Below are positions 1-7,933 of a stretch of 21,245 nt of DNA, one piece after another (position 1 is the stretch's first letter; every line of letters begins with the position of its first letter). The DNA is taken from positions 1-21,245 of the forward strand of contig JAFVAA010000449.1 of assembly GCA_017476305.1 (NCBI GenBank), read 5' to 3'. The DNA is from Lachnospiraceae bacterium (GTDB lineage Bacteria; Bacillota; Clostridia; Lachnospirales; Lachnospiraceae). The position numbers were made by a program, and so were the translations under genes. The notes beneath the pieces were generated by a model. That model worked only from the letters and a program-made list of their open reading frames with translations, did not search any database and was not told where the DNA came from.

Positions 1-152
1 CACATCCCGCAGCTGATACAGTCATCAATGCTAATCTCTATGTGACCACGGCTCCTCTCCGGATACTCTGGCGGAACAGCCGGATACCCTGTCGTAACAG
101 GCTTTTTAAACAAATTCTTTAACGCCACTGGCGCAAAACTCATGATACTCAT
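1..152 (-). CDS. echF: Ech hydrogenase ferredoxin-like subunit EchF (partial, N-terminal part only)
   Basis: Only the first 50 or so codons are in the window; the gene runs off the left edge. The visible protein starts MSIMSFAPVALKNLFKKP, continues with a proline-rich stretch, and reaches the first ferredoxin-type motif, DDCISCGMC, at the edge. EchF is the two-[4Fe-4S] polyferredoxin subunit that passes electrons from ferredoxin to the EchC/EchE module. The identity rests on this motif and on its place directly after echE in a canonical echABCDEF order. An AGGAGG overlaps the end of echE about 11 bases before the ATG at 152. A second in-frame ATG at 143 is possible but further from the ribosome-binding site. 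Confidence 0.85.
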   Translation of the reverse strand, partial: MSIMSFAPVALKNLFKKPVTTGYPAVPPEYPERSRGHIEISIDDCISCGM

Positions 153-169
153 AGTTCCACTAGCCTCCT

Positions 170-1252
170 TTACCTTTCTGTACAGCTGATACAAGGATCG
201 ATCGTCAGTACCAGAAGTCCAATGTCCGCAAGCTCTGTATTCTTTAGCATTTCACATAACCCCGGCAGATTTGCAAAGGTAGGAGTCCGGATACGAAATC
301 TCTCTACATATGGCTTTCCATTTGCCTTTACATAATAAATCGCCTCGCCTCTCGGCTGCTCCACCCGCATAAAATATTCTCCGTTCGGATTTCCCTTCAC
401 CGGTGTCGCAAGGTCTGTTTCATTCGGAATTTTTGCAATCGCCTGACGTAAGATATCCATAGACTGAAAAAGCTCACCGATACGACACTCACATCTCGCA
501 TAGCTGTCCCCGTCATTACTGATGATTGGCTCGAAATCAATGTGCGGATATGCTGCGTAGCCAAGCTTTCTCATATCCGTATTGATTCCGCTGGCACGCC
601 CGAACGGTCCGGCACAGCCTAAATCATGTGCCTGCTCCTTCGTAAGCACACCGACGCCCTTCAGTCTTGACTGCACTGTATAATCATCTAAAAAGGTTCT
701 CTGTACCACCTTAAGCTCTGCTTCCACATCATCAATCGTAGAAAGAATCGTCCGAAGCATATCTGCCGGAATATCCTTGATCACTCCACCGACTGTATTC
801 ACGGAAAAAATCAGTCTGCCACCGGAGGTCATCTCCTGCATATCTAAAATCTTCTCACGAATACGCCAGCATTGATAAAATAAATTTTCAAAACCAAATC
901 CATCTGCCAGAAGACCTAACCACAGAAGATGACTGTGCATACGGCCAAGTTCTGCCCAGATAGTACGTAAAAACTTCGCTCTTTCCGGAATCTCTATTCC
1001 GAAAATGTGCTCTACTGCTTCACAGTAGCCCATACCATGCTGAAAGCTGCAGATACCGCAGGTTCTCTCTGCTACATATGTCATCTGGTTAAAGTCTCTT
1101 TTATCTACCAGACTTTCTAATCCTCGATGGATAAATCCAATCGATGGAATTGCTTCCACCACCTTTTCATCCTCTACGACCAGATCCAAATGTATCGGCT
1201 CCGGAAGGACAGGATGCTGTGGTCCATAAGGAATCACACTTCTCTTTGCCAT
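170..1252 (-). CDS. echE: Ech [NiFe] hydrogenase large (catalytic) subunit EchE
   Basis: This is the catalytic subunit of a group 4 energy-converting hydrogenase, which reduces protons to H2 (or the reverse) at a Ni-Fe site on the cytoplasmic face of the membrane complex. Both nickel-ligand motifs are intact: RTCGIC (Cys65 and Cys68) and DPCISC (Cys354 and Cys357). They separate it from the related NuoD proteins, which have lost them. The protein is 360 residues, the usual EchE size. It ends three residues after the last cysteine (TER), so it has no C-terminal peptide to be cleaved by a maturation protease, as reported for some Ech/CooH proteins. The ATG at 1252 follows GGGAGGT at good spacing. 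The frame stays open for 20 more codons upstream to 1312, but that part has no ribosome-binding site and does not resemble the family. Confidence 0.95.
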   Translation of the reverse strand: MAKRSVIPYGPQHPVLPEPIHLDLVVEDEKVVEAIPSIGFIHRGLESLVDKRDFNQMTYVAERTCGICSFQHGMGYCEAVEHIFGIEIPERAKFLRTIWAELGRMHSHLLWLGLLADGFGFENLFYQCWRIREKILDMQEMTSGGRLIFSVNTVGGVIKDIPADMLRTILSTIDDVEAELKVVQRTFLDDYTVQSRLKGVGVLTKEQAHDLGCAGPFGRASGINTDMRKLGYAAYPHIDFEPIISNDGDSYARCECRIGELFQSMDILRQAIAKIPNETDLATPVKGNPNGEYFMRVEQPRGEAIYYVKANGKPYVERFRIRTPTFANLPGLCEMLKNTELADIGLLVLTIDPCISCTER

Positions 1253-1345
1253 TTTTACCTCCCTTGTCACAATCCATATGACAATCTCACAAAAATTATG
1301 GTTACTTTTCACAGCTTCGCTGTTCCAAGAACCATTTACATATGA

Positions 1346-1726
1346 TTACTCCGCCTTCTCTGCTTTTTTCGGTCCTAACGGAGCTTCCTGCCTGATCCGG
1401 TACAACCGGTTCTCATAATCCAGACTGATCATCTTTATTTTCACACCGAAAAGCTCCTTCATTTCATTCTCATAAAAAAGTGCCTGTGGTATGATCTCCG
1501 TAATGCTCGGAATCTCCACATCCGTATCAATCACCAGACGATACGTTACATATTGGTATGTTTCATCATCTGCAAAAGAGTAACTAAGCTCATACTTTTC
1601 ATCAATATATGCAGCACAAATCTGTGAAAGTCTGTAGCCATCTTTTTTCTTTTCCATGACCTTCGTTAAAAGAGCACTCGCCTCAATTTCCTCTAAAATT
1701 TCCTCCGGATGAATTACCTCAGCCAT
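1346..1726 (-). CDS. echD: Ech hydrogenase subunit EchD (NuoC/30 kDa-like)
   Basis: EchD is a small soluble subunit related to the NuoC / 30 kDa subunit of complex I. It sits in the peripheral arm with EchC, EchE and EchF. The 126-residue product carries the family signature ENEMKELFGVKI near residues 86-97, where complex I homologues have E-E-x-x-D-L-F-G, and ends in a charged lysine/glutamate tail. The ATG at 1726 follows a GAGGTG sequence about seven bases upstream and overlaps the 3' end of echC by eight bases, which suggests translational coupling. A GTG two codons upstream (1732) is also in frame but lies too close to the ribosome-binding site. Confidence 0.88.
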   Translation of the reverse strand: MAEVIHPEEILEEIEASALLTKVMEKKKDGYRLSQICAAYIDEKYELSYSFADDETYQYVTYRLVIDTDVEIPSITEIIPQALFYENEMKELFGVKIKMISLDYENRLYRIRQEAPLGPKKAEKAE

Positions 1727-2189
1727 TCGCACTCACCTCATTTCCACCCTGTCCGCGCTTCTTTTCATAATGCTCCTCCAGACGCTTCTGGAACAGGTCA
1801 ACTGCCTTTACGATTCCGTCTATGATTGCCTGCGGTCTGGCCGCACAGCCCGGTACATAGATATCCACAGGAATCGTGGTATCTGCGCCCCCTAAAATAT
1901 TATAGCATTCCTTAAATACACCACCGGTACATGCACATACGCCCACAGCCACCACTACCTTCGGCCTCGGCATCTGTTCATAGAGCTGCTTTACCGTCGG
2001 CTGATTCTGTGCATTGATACCACCGGTAATGAGTAAAATATCTGCCTGCATCGGATCACCCGTATTCATCACACCGAACCGCTCCGCATCATAAATCGGT
2101 GTCAGGCAGGCAAGCACTTCAATATCACATCCATTACAGCTCGAACCATCATAATGTAAGAGCCAGGGAGATCTTTTTATATTTGCCAT
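1719..2189 (-). CDS. echC: Ech hydrogenase small subunit EchC (NuoB-like)
   Basis: EchC is the small electron-transfer subunit, homologous to NuoB, which holds the [4Fe-4S] cluster next to the Ni-Fe site. All four expected cluster cysteines are visible in the 156-residue protein: Cys18 and Cys21 (SSCNGCD), Cys85 (GVCACTGG) and Cys115 (VPGCAARP). The motif SPWLLHYDGSSCNGCD near the N-terminus is typical of group 4 hydrogenase small subunits. The ATG at 2189 follows GGAGGAAAAT. A further in-frame ATG at 2201 overlaps the ribosome-binding site itself and is not preferred. Its 5' side is separated from echB by about 165 bases, the widest gap inside the operon. Confidence 0.94.
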   Translation of the reverse strand: MANIKRSPWLLHYDGSSCNGCDIEVLACLTPIYDAERFGVMNTGDPMQADILLITGGINAQNQPTVKQLYEQMPRPKVVVAVGVCACTGGVFKECYNILGGADTTIPVDIYVPGCAARPQAIIDGIVKAVDLFQKRLEEHYEKKRGQGGNEVSANG

Positions 2190-2354
2190 ATTTTCCTCCA
2201 TTTATTTTTCACCCGTCGCCATCCCGAATCATCGCCAAAACAGGCACCTTTGATTCAGAAAAGCAACCATATTTATTTGTAAACATATTGCCAGATTTTA
2301 TTCGTCTGTCACGCCTCACGACTGTCTCATCTGCAAATAGCAGCCTGAATCTTC
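2190..2354. other. 165-base gap inside the ech operon
   Basis: This stretch between echB and echC has no recognised gene. All other ech junctions in view are overlaps or gaps of at most about 93 bases. On the minus strand one frame is open for about 50 codons, from just past the echB stop to a TGA shortly before echC. It has no convincing ribosome-binding site and I recognise no family in it. A 7-base arm pair (GATTCAG and CTGAATC) about 90 bases apart could close a loop but may be chance. Confidence 0.5.
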
Positions 2355-3224
2355 CTACTTAATAATCATTAAAATAATCAGATTGATTCCTGCTGTAAAA
2401 ATCGTCACGCCCCAGGACAGTTTCAGCATCGTATCCCACTTTACACGTGCACTCGTATTATCAATCAAAATTTCTAAAAAGAAAGTGAAAAGCACCACGA
2501 GCACTACAGCAATCAGACTGTAATAGCTTGCGTTGACAATGTAAAGTCCTACCACGCCTAGCAAAAATACATTTTCATACCACTCTGTCACCTGGAAAAT
2601 AGCCAGGTTTCTGGCACCCATCTCTGTCGTCAGTCCCTTTACCAGCTCCTGATGCATATGGTGCGAGGTACTTAAATCAAATGGCGATTTTCTCATCTTA
2701 ATCGTCAGGATAAACACAAATGCGATGAAAAATCCCGGCAGATACAGGATTGCACTATACTTCGATGTGGCAATCTCACTGACATTAAAAGTTCCCTCTG
2801 CCAGATAAAAGCCCACACAGGTAAGAAGTACCGCCGGTTCATAAGCAAGCATCTGTAAAAGCTCGCGGTTCGCTCCCATCGTCGAATACGGGGTACTAGT
2901 AACCATTCCTGCAAAGTACAGGAACGTCGCTCCTGTTGACATAACGAAAAAGCACAGTAAAATATCAGTTCCTGCAAAAAACATTGCCCCGGTCAGCACG
3001 ATCAGAACAAAATAAGAAAGCAGGAAAAAAATCTGGGAACGGCTTACGATGATGACCTGTTTGCTAAATAACTTCACCACATCGTAAAACGGCTGTAAAA
3101 GTGGCGGTCCCACTCTGCGCTGCATTCTGGCAGATATCTTTCTGTCAATTCCATCTAACAATCCACCCAGCAAAGGCGCAAACAAAATATAGCAGACCAC
3201 AAGGATAATTTCTGTCATACTCAT
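2355..3224 (-). CDS. echB: Ech hydrogenase membrane subunit EchB (NuoH-like)
   Basis: EchB is the integral membrane subunit homologous to NuoH of complex I; it joins the hydrogenase module to the ion-pumping subunit. The 289-residue protein has about eight hydrophobic helices. It keeps the cytoplasmic loops that mark the family: GIDRKISARMQRRVGPP at residues 25-41, and RKSPFD...HHMHQELVKG at about 178-197, followed by the acidic TEWYE near 213. The ATG at 3224 follows AGGAGGT with eight bases of spacing and overlaps the echA stop in an ATGA arrangement, so translation is probably coupled to echA. A second ATG two codons later is less well placed. Confidence 0.94.
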   Translation of the reverse strand: MSMTEIILVVCYILFAPLLGGLLDGIDRKISARMQRRVGPPLLQPFYDVVKLFSKQVIIVSRSQIFFLLSYFVLIVLTGAMFFAGTDILLCFFVMSTGATFLYFAGMVTSTPYSTMGANRELLQMLAYEPAVLLTCVGFYLAEGTFNVSEIATSKYSAILYLPGFFIAFVFILTIKMRKSPFDLSTSHHMHQELVKGLTTEMGARNLAIFQVTEWYENVFLLGVVGLYIVNASYYSLIAVVLVVLFTFFLEILIDNTSARVKWDTMLKLSWGVTIFTAGINLIILMIIK

Positions 3225-5209
3225 ACGATTGCACCTCCTATAATTATTACTAACATTACAATCAAAACAGATACCGTAAAGATCTGACTTGGTTTCATCA
3301 GTTTTCTGCTGCCGACTAAATCTTTATAATAATGGTTGGATAACCAAAGGGTTTTCCTCTCACCAAAGGAATCCACGAAGGAACGGTCATCGCCCGTATT
3401 CACACCATTCATATAGGCACCCTTCCGGTTAAAGGTCATCTTCCTGCTATATACGAAAGAAATGATTGGAACTGCAAATACTAAAAGAATGATGGCTACC
3501 AACACTACCAGTATATTGTCCGGAAGCACGCCCGTCGCTTTTCCAAACATTTCTTTAATCAACGGATTTACATAAATCGAAGAAAGTAACGGGAACAGCA
3601 TACACAAAAGCACCATCAAAACTGCATGCACAGACAGGGACAGCGTTTCTGTCGGTTTCGTCACATCATTCATCTTCGCTTCCGTAAGATGTGTATGGCT
3701 GACCAGCTTCCCCATCCACTTCGTCCAGTAAAGTGAGGTCGTCGCACTACCAAAAACGATAAACAGCACTAAGATAATATTTCGCTCATCGACGGACGCA
3801 CGGAGCGCAGACCACTTGGAAATCAACATACCAAACGGTGCCAGAAACATACCTGCGATTCCGATGAACATAAACATACCAAGCCTCGGTAAAATATAAA
3901 TCAGACCATGCATATCCTCTACATCACGGGAATGTAAGGAGTTTTCCGTAGCTCCCACATCCTGGAATAAAAGTGATTTCGAAATCGCATGGAAGATCAT
4001 CAAAAATACACCTGCCCAGATGGTCTCCGGATGTCCCACGCCGGCACACGCTACCATCAGACCTAAGTTCGAAATCGTAGAAAATGCGAGGATTGTCTTT
4101 CCGTCACTCTGCGCAATCGCCATCAGGGACGTCGCCAGGAAAGTAAAACCGCCCACGAAAGCAATCATGGCTTCCGTCGTCGTTCCATGCATTGCCGGTG
4201 ATAAACGGAACAGCACATAGATACCTGCCTTTACCATCGTCGCACTATGGAGAAGTGCAGAAGACGGTGTCGGTGCTACCATGGCTCCGATCAGCCATGT
4301 AGAGAACGGAAGCTGTGCAGCCTTCGTCAGTGCTGCAAAGGCAATGAGTGCTACAGCAATCGTCGCCGCCCCAAACTCCTTTGCTTCTCCCATAGCCACA
4401 AGAACATGTAAAGAAACCGTGCCATACTGTAAAGCAAAGTAAAGGATTCCCACTGCCAGAGCGCATCCTCCAAACAGGTTCATCCACAGAGCACGGAAGG
4501 AATTATGAATCGCTTCCTCTTCTCTGGTATAACCAATCAAAAGGAAAGAGCAGACACTCGTAAGCTCCCAGAAAAAGTCAATCCAGAGCAGACTCTCGGA
4601 AAGCACGAAACCAAACATGGCTCCGAGGAACAGGAACAGAATCGTCATAAAGTAGTAGCTTCTATCCTCCACATCCTTATGGTGGTTATGATATCCCTGC
4701 ATATAACCAATGGCATAAATGGCGATCAGACCGCCAATCACACCTACGATCAGACACATCAGAACAGAAAGTCTGTCAATGTAAATATGGTACTCTCCTA
4801 CCACACCGGATAGCAAGCCGATTCCATCACTTCGTACCATAACATCCTCTGGTGCCAATCCCTTCGAACCGGAAAGCTCATACCAGACCATAGCACAGGT
4901 CGGAATGATAGAAAGCAGACACACCCAGTATTTCCGGTACTTGAAACTCAAAAATGTGACTACACACATCAAGAGGATTTCTGCTGCCAGAATACAGTGG
5001 TCAGCAACCTCTGTTTCCACATACAGCGTCATCAGCTTACTGCCGTTCATGAACCACTGAACCGCCAGCACCACTGAGCCTGCCATAATCACCACAGCAC
5101 CTGAAAATGCAAGCACCCGTCTCACATTTTCAGCTCTTGCCACAAACATCAGACATGCCATGATCACTGGAAAAATGATCAAAAATGGCACAATTGGCAT
5201 CTCCATCAT
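3221..5209 (-). CDS. echA: Ech hydrogenase ion-translocating membrane subunit EchA (NuoL/MrpA-like)
   Basis: EchA belongs to the NuoL/NuoM/MrpA antiporter-like family and is the presumed proton- or sodium-pumping subunit. The product is 662 residues and mostly hydrophobic helices, as expected. Conserved features are visible: Glu215 in FFWELTSVCS, Lys296 in ALTKAAQLPF, and the PTPSSALLHSATMVKAG stretch at about 313-329 with His321 and Lys327. These are the charged in-membrane residues thought to relay protons in complex I. The ATG at 5209 sits six bases after GAGGT; a second ATG follows directly. It is the first gene of the operon, so the transcript probably starts in the 426-base region up to hypA. 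Confidence 0.94.
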   Translation of the reverse strand: MMEMPIVPFLIIFPVIMACLMFVARAENVRRVLAFSGAVVIMAGSVVLAVQWFMNGSKLMTLYVETEVADHCILAAEILLMCVVTFLSFKYRKYWVCLLSIIPTCAMVWYELSGSKGLAPEDVMVRSDGIGLLSGVVGEYHIYIDRLSVLMCLIVGVIGGLIAIYAIGYMQGYHNHHKDVEDRSYYFMTILFLFLGAMFGFVLSESLLWIDFFWELTSVCSFLLIGYTREEEAIHNSFRALWMNLFGGCALAVGILYFALQYGTVSLHVLVAMGEAKEFGAATIAVALIAFAALTKAAQLPFSTWLIGAMVAPTPSSALLHSATMVKAGIYVLFRLSPAMHGTTTEAMIAFVGGFTFLATSLMAIAQSDGKTILAFSTISNLGLMVACAGVGHPETIWAGVFLMIFHAISKSLLFQDVGATENSLHSRDVEDMHGLIYILPRLGMFMFIGIAGMFLAPFGMLISKWSALRASVDERNIILVLFIVFGSATTSLYWTKWMGKLVSHTHLTEAKMNDVTKPTETLSLSVHAVLMVLLCMLFPLLSSIYVNPLIKEMFGKATGVLPDNILVVLVAIILLVFAVPIISFVYSRKMTFNRKGAYMNGVNTGDDRSFVDSFGERKTLWLSNHYYKDLVGSRKLMKPSQIFTVSVLIVMLVIIIGGAIV

Positions 5210-5635
5210 AATAATACCTCATTTCTGCGTTACCCTCCCAAAAGCAACGCTGTTTTTTTGTCATTCACTATATATACGTAAATATAGAAACGCCTGTATT
5301 CCCGCGTTTCCTATAATAATAAAATAGAAAAAGGGCAAAATACCCTAAGAACACCGTGCCTTATCCCTGAGGAACCGTCAAAAAATAACTTACATATTTT
5401 GCGAGCCGAAACACCATATGTGCAAGCATTTCAGCTCGCAAAATGGTAAGTTTTAATTTTTGACAGTTCCTAACATATTTATTATATATAAATAAGTAGA
5501 AAAAGCAAGTTAAAAAATCCATTTCTTTATAAATCTTTGCCAAATCGTTACACTTCACATGCCAATGCCATTTAGTTAAGCCATAATGTAGCTACAGGAA
5601 GTAATGCTTATCGAAATGACATTGCTTCACACGCT
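5210..5635. other. 426-base intergenic region between hypA and echA
   Basis: No gene is supported here. From the hypA side (right) to the echA side (left) it holds one copy of the GTTACNNYTCAC motif, an AT-rich stretch, the hairpin element at 5369-5473, and a likely echA leader. The leader has a 7-base inverted repeat (GAAACGC/GCGTTTC near 5287-5310). It also has a short pairing GCGTT/AACGC just upstream of the echA ribosome-binding site. I could not find a promoter with both boxes close to consensus. Candidate -10 boxes are plentiful because the DNA is so AT-rich, so the echA promoter is left unplaced. Confidence 0.55.
5369..5473. repeat. MITE-like hairpin element, copy 1
   Basis: This is an imperfect inverted repeat of about 105 bases. 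Its outer ends read AGGAACCGTCAAAAAATAAC on the left and, read inward from the right on the other strand, AGGAACTGTCAAAAATTAAA. The arms continue through ACTTAC and TTTTGCGAGC towards a loop of about 20 bases around 5408-5432. The termini match the element at 7747-7910, so the two belong to one family. No transposase is encoded, so any movement would need one supplied from elsewhere. It lies between hypA and echA, where its transcript could fold into a long stem. Confidence 0.8.
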
Positions 5636-5989
5636 TTATCCTCCGGTCTCTAATTCCACATGTTCCAGGACAACGTCACGCCCTGCAACTACCTTTCCGG
5701 CATTTCCCTGACAGACCGGACAAGCATATCCGTTCTCTTTTTCCGGGTGATATTCCTTTCCACAGGAGGTACACAGTACACGAACCGGTTCTGCCTTCGT
5801 TTCCAGAACAGAGCCCTCTAAGATCGTCCCCATGACTGCGAGGGAGTAATAACGATTTAAATATTCCGGCAGCACATCTGTCATCTCTCCCACAGACACC
5901 AAAAGCCTTTTTACCTTCACAGCCTTATTTTCCTTCGCAGCTTCTATGGCCATGTTCACAAATCGAACTACATAACTCATTTCATGCAT
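5636..5989 (-). CDS. hypA: Hydrogenase nickel incorporation protein HypA
   Basis: HypA is the cytoplasmic metallochaperone that, with HypB, delivers nickel to the large subunit of [NiFe] hydrogenase. The 117-residue product starts MHEMS, whose His2 is the nickel-binding residue of the family. It carries the zinc site as two CxxC pairs, Cys73/Cys76 (CTSC) and Cys90/Cys93 (CPVC). The ATG at 5989 follows GAGGAG at short spacing; the frame is open to 6094 but that extension overlaps the upstream gene out of frame and is not family-like. It starts 22 bases after the RDD gene, so it is probably the last gene of an sppA-RDD-hypA transcript. Its client is most likely the Ech hydrogenase next door. 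Confidence 0.95.
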   Translation of the reverse strand: MHEMSYVVRFVNMAIEAAKENKAVKVKRLLVSVGEMTDVLPEYLNRYYSLAVMGTILEGSVLETKAEPVRVLCTSCGKEYHPEKENGYACPVCQGNAGKVVAGRDVVLEHVELETGG

Positions 5990-6011
5990 AATACTCCTCT
6001 TTTCTGCGTTT

Positions 6012-6710
6012 CTACTCCTCCTGTTTCCAATCCTCCTGCATTGCAGTCCCTGGCATATTCGAACCCTGCGCATTCTGTAAAGGTGCCTGTACATTTGCCC
6101 CCTGTGGATTCTGCGGCGAAAGCTGCGTGGAAATGAACGGCTTTTGCTGTGTCATCACGGGAGCCGCCACATATACCGTCTTTTTATGACAATATACCAC
6201 ACAGGTATCTGCCAGCTGATCATGCAGTCCCCTTTTTCTCTTATCTAAACCAATGATAATATAGCCAACAGACATGATCAGACCGGATAAAAATTTTCCT
6301 ACACTTTCCCTGTAAGCAATCTCAAAAAGTGTCGGCTTTCTGTCCTCCTCGCTCACGACCTCAAGATTCATCAGCTTCTTCCCAAGTGTCGCCCCGGAAT
6401 AATATGTCAAGAGCACAAAATAGAGCACCTTCAAAACATAGATTACCATATCATAGATGGAGTATTTGAAAATAAAATCCTGTGTCAAAAAACCTGTACC
6501 ATTCATGATCCACGAAATCCACACCGGAATCTTTATCACCAAAAGTGCAGCCCCCACAATGATCCAGTCAATCAGATATGCAGCCAGCCGCACAAAAAAT
6601 CCTGCATACACCCGTTCGCTCTCCGGAAAAGCAGCTGCCGCACCGGAAGTAAAATGATCTTCCGAAACCAAAGTGTCATTTTGCATCATACCCTCTACAT
6701 TATTTTGCAT
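6012..6710 (-). CDS. RDD family integral membrane protein
   Basis: The 232-residue protein has an RDD domain. The first helix begins YAGFFVRLAAYLIDWIIVG (about 35-53), with the Arg and Asp that define the family, followed by two more hydrophobic segments. Between them is the STLGK-like loop GATLGKKLMNLEV, and after them KRKRGLHDQLADT, the usual second half of the domain. The N-terminal 30 residues are polar, and the C-terminal 50 are rich in Asn, Gln, Pro and Ala with a loose NPQGAN/NAQGSN repeat. RDD proteins are poorly understood membrane proteins, some linked to ion transport. The start is uncertain: ATG 6710 overlaps the sppA stop by 11 bases but has a weak ribosome-binding site, whereas ATG 6689 or 6686 lies after GAGGG. 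Confidence 0.85.
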   Translation of the reverse strand: MQNNVEGMMQNDTLVSEDHFTSGAAAAFPESERVYAGFFVRLAAYLIDWIIVGAALLVIKIPVWISWIMNGTGFLTQDFIFKYSIYDMVIYVLKVLYFVLLTYYSGATLGKKLMNLEVVSEEDRKPTLFEIAYRESVGKFLSGLIMSVGYIIIGLDKRKRGLHDQLADTCVVYCHKKTVYVAAPVMTQQKPFISTQLSPQNPQGANVQAPLQNAQGSNMPGTAMQEDWKQEE

Positions 6711-7716
6711 AGTATTTCAACACCCCATTTCCCTGATGATTCATAATATCATCCGCAAGATCTGTTTCTGATTTTGGCAGAAGCTCCTCAACCTTTCCGA
6801 AAAGACTGTTAAAGAAATCCCCTACATCATTTTCCGGCTCATAGAAAAGAATATCCTTATCACATTCCAATTTCTCTATAAATGCCGCCTTCGTATCCTC
6901 CACATTTGCAATCGCATCTACCAGGCCATTTTGCACAGCCTGATTCCCGGAATAAATTCTTCCATCCGCCAAAGTTCGTACTTCGCTTTCGCTCATATTT
7001 CTTCCTTCTGCCACGATTCCCACAAACTGGTCATATGCCTCATCCACCAGACTCTGCAGGATACCCTCCTGCTCCTCTGTCAGATCTAACCCCATAGAAC
7101 CCATCGCCTTATTTTTCCCGCTGGTGATATCGATTTCTTTGATTCCAAGCTTATCATAAAGTCCCTTTACATTCGTCAGAGAAATGATCACACCAATCGA
7201 ACCTGTCCATGTATTTCTGTTTGCCTGAATTTCATCTGCCGCCATAGAAATATAATAACCGCCGGAGCACGCCTGTGATGCAAAATACGCCCAAATCGGT
7301 CTTTTGGTCACTTCCTTATACTCCATCAATTTCTGATAAAGCTCATCAGATTCATATACACTTCCTCCCGGACTGTTTACATACAAAAAGATTCCTTTAT
7401 TTAAATCTGATTTTTCCATCTCATCTACATATTTCATGTATAACTCATGATTATACGCCGAACCGGATCTGAAATAAGAGCTTCCTCCTGACGCCCCAAT
7501 CTCTCCTACGATATTAAGTACTCCGATAAATTCTTCATCCGGAAGCTCAACCCCGCTTGTCACCCCATCGAAAATCTGCCTGAACACGGCATTACTTTTT
7601 TCTTCACTCTCTGCCAAAAGCTTCTTTGAAACTACATTCGAAACAATTCCTGTCACTCCCACTGCTATGATGACAACTCCTGTCACGATAATCCCTATCA
7701 ACTGCTTTGTTTTCAT
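6700..7716 (-). CDS. sppA: Signal peptide peptidase SppA (S49 family)
   Basis: This is a membrane-anchored serine protease that degrades signal peptides left in the membrane after secretion. Numbered from the ATG at 7716, it has one N-terminal membrane helix (about 5-29) and then an extracytoplasmic S49 domain. The catalytic serine is Ser151 in ACSGGYY. The catalytic lysine of the Ser/Lys dyad is Lys203, or possibly Lys201, in TSGKNKAMGS, about 52 residues later as in Bacillus SppA. The NSPGGSV motif at 114-120 is also conserved. The length of 338 residues fits a Gram-positive SppA. A longer start at ATG 7728 abuts the GGAGG without spacing, so 7716 is preferred. The 3' end overlaps the RDD gene, and a hairpin element lies 30 bases upstream. 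Confidence 0.93.
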   Translation of the reverse strand: MKTKQLIGIIVTGVVIIAVGVTGIVSNVVSKKLLAESEEKSNAVFRQIFDGVTSGVELPDEEFIGVLNIVGEIGASGGSSYFRSGSAYNHELYMKYVDEMEKSDLNKGIFLYVNSPGGSVYESDELYQKLMEYKEVTKRPIWAYFASQACSGGYYISMAADEIQANRNTWTGSIGVIISLTNVKGLYDKLGIKEIDITSGKNKAMGSMGLDLTEEQEGILQSLVDEAYDQFVGIVAEGRNMSESEVRTLADGRIYSGNQAVQNGLVDAIANVEDTKAAFIEKLECDKDILFYEPENDVGDFFNSLFGKVEELLPKSETDLADDIMNHQGNGVLKYYAK

Positions 7717-7746
7717 AACGCTTCTCATCCTCCATATAAAATATAC

Positions 7747-7910
7747 GTAAGGAACTGTTCAGAAATAACCTAGGAATATTACGCAGGATTTTTCTTTGAG
7801 TGTGCTGTTCAAAAATCAGGCGCATAGCGGGCTATGTAACTGATTTTTGAGCAGTGCAATCAGAGAAAAAGACAAGCAATATCCTAAGTTATTTTTGAAC
7901 AGTTCCTAAC
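7747..7910. repeat. MITE-like hairpin element, copy 2
   Basis: This is a nearly full-length palindrome of about 164 bases. It starts GTAAGGAACTGTTC and ends GAACAGTTCCTAAC. The arms pair almost continuously inward through AAATAACCTAGGA/TCCTAAGTTATTT and TTTTTCTTTGAG/TCAGAGAAAAA. They then pass through TTCAAAAATCAG/CTGATTTTTGA and end in CATAGC/GCTATG around a tiny loop near 7830. The outer 25 or so bases match the element at 5369-5473. It encodes nothing recognisable. It lies immediately upstream of sppA, so it either supplies part of the sppA leader or separates sppA from its promoter. Confidence 0.85.
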
Positions 7911-7933
7911 TATTCAGTCAAGCCTGAATAGTT
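7908..7933. repeat. Perfect 10-base inverted repeat beside the hairpin element
   Basis: AACTATTCAG and CTGAATAGTT flank a six-base loop. The left arm shares its first three bases with the end of the hairpin element at 7747-7910. Neither side is followed by a run of T in the direction of the neighbouring genes, so it is not a good rho-independent terminator. It may belong to the same repeat cluster or be a protein-binding site. Confidence 0.6.

Noticed and set aside
1253..1312. 20-codon N-terminal extension of echE
   Set aside because: It has no ribosome-binding site and no similarity to hydrogenase large subunits. It also runs into the repeat motif at 1301.
5230..5260. Plus-strand terminator (GCGTT/AACGC stem followed by seven T)
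   Set aside because: The stem is only five base pairs with a long loop, and no plus-strand gene lies upstream to be terminated.
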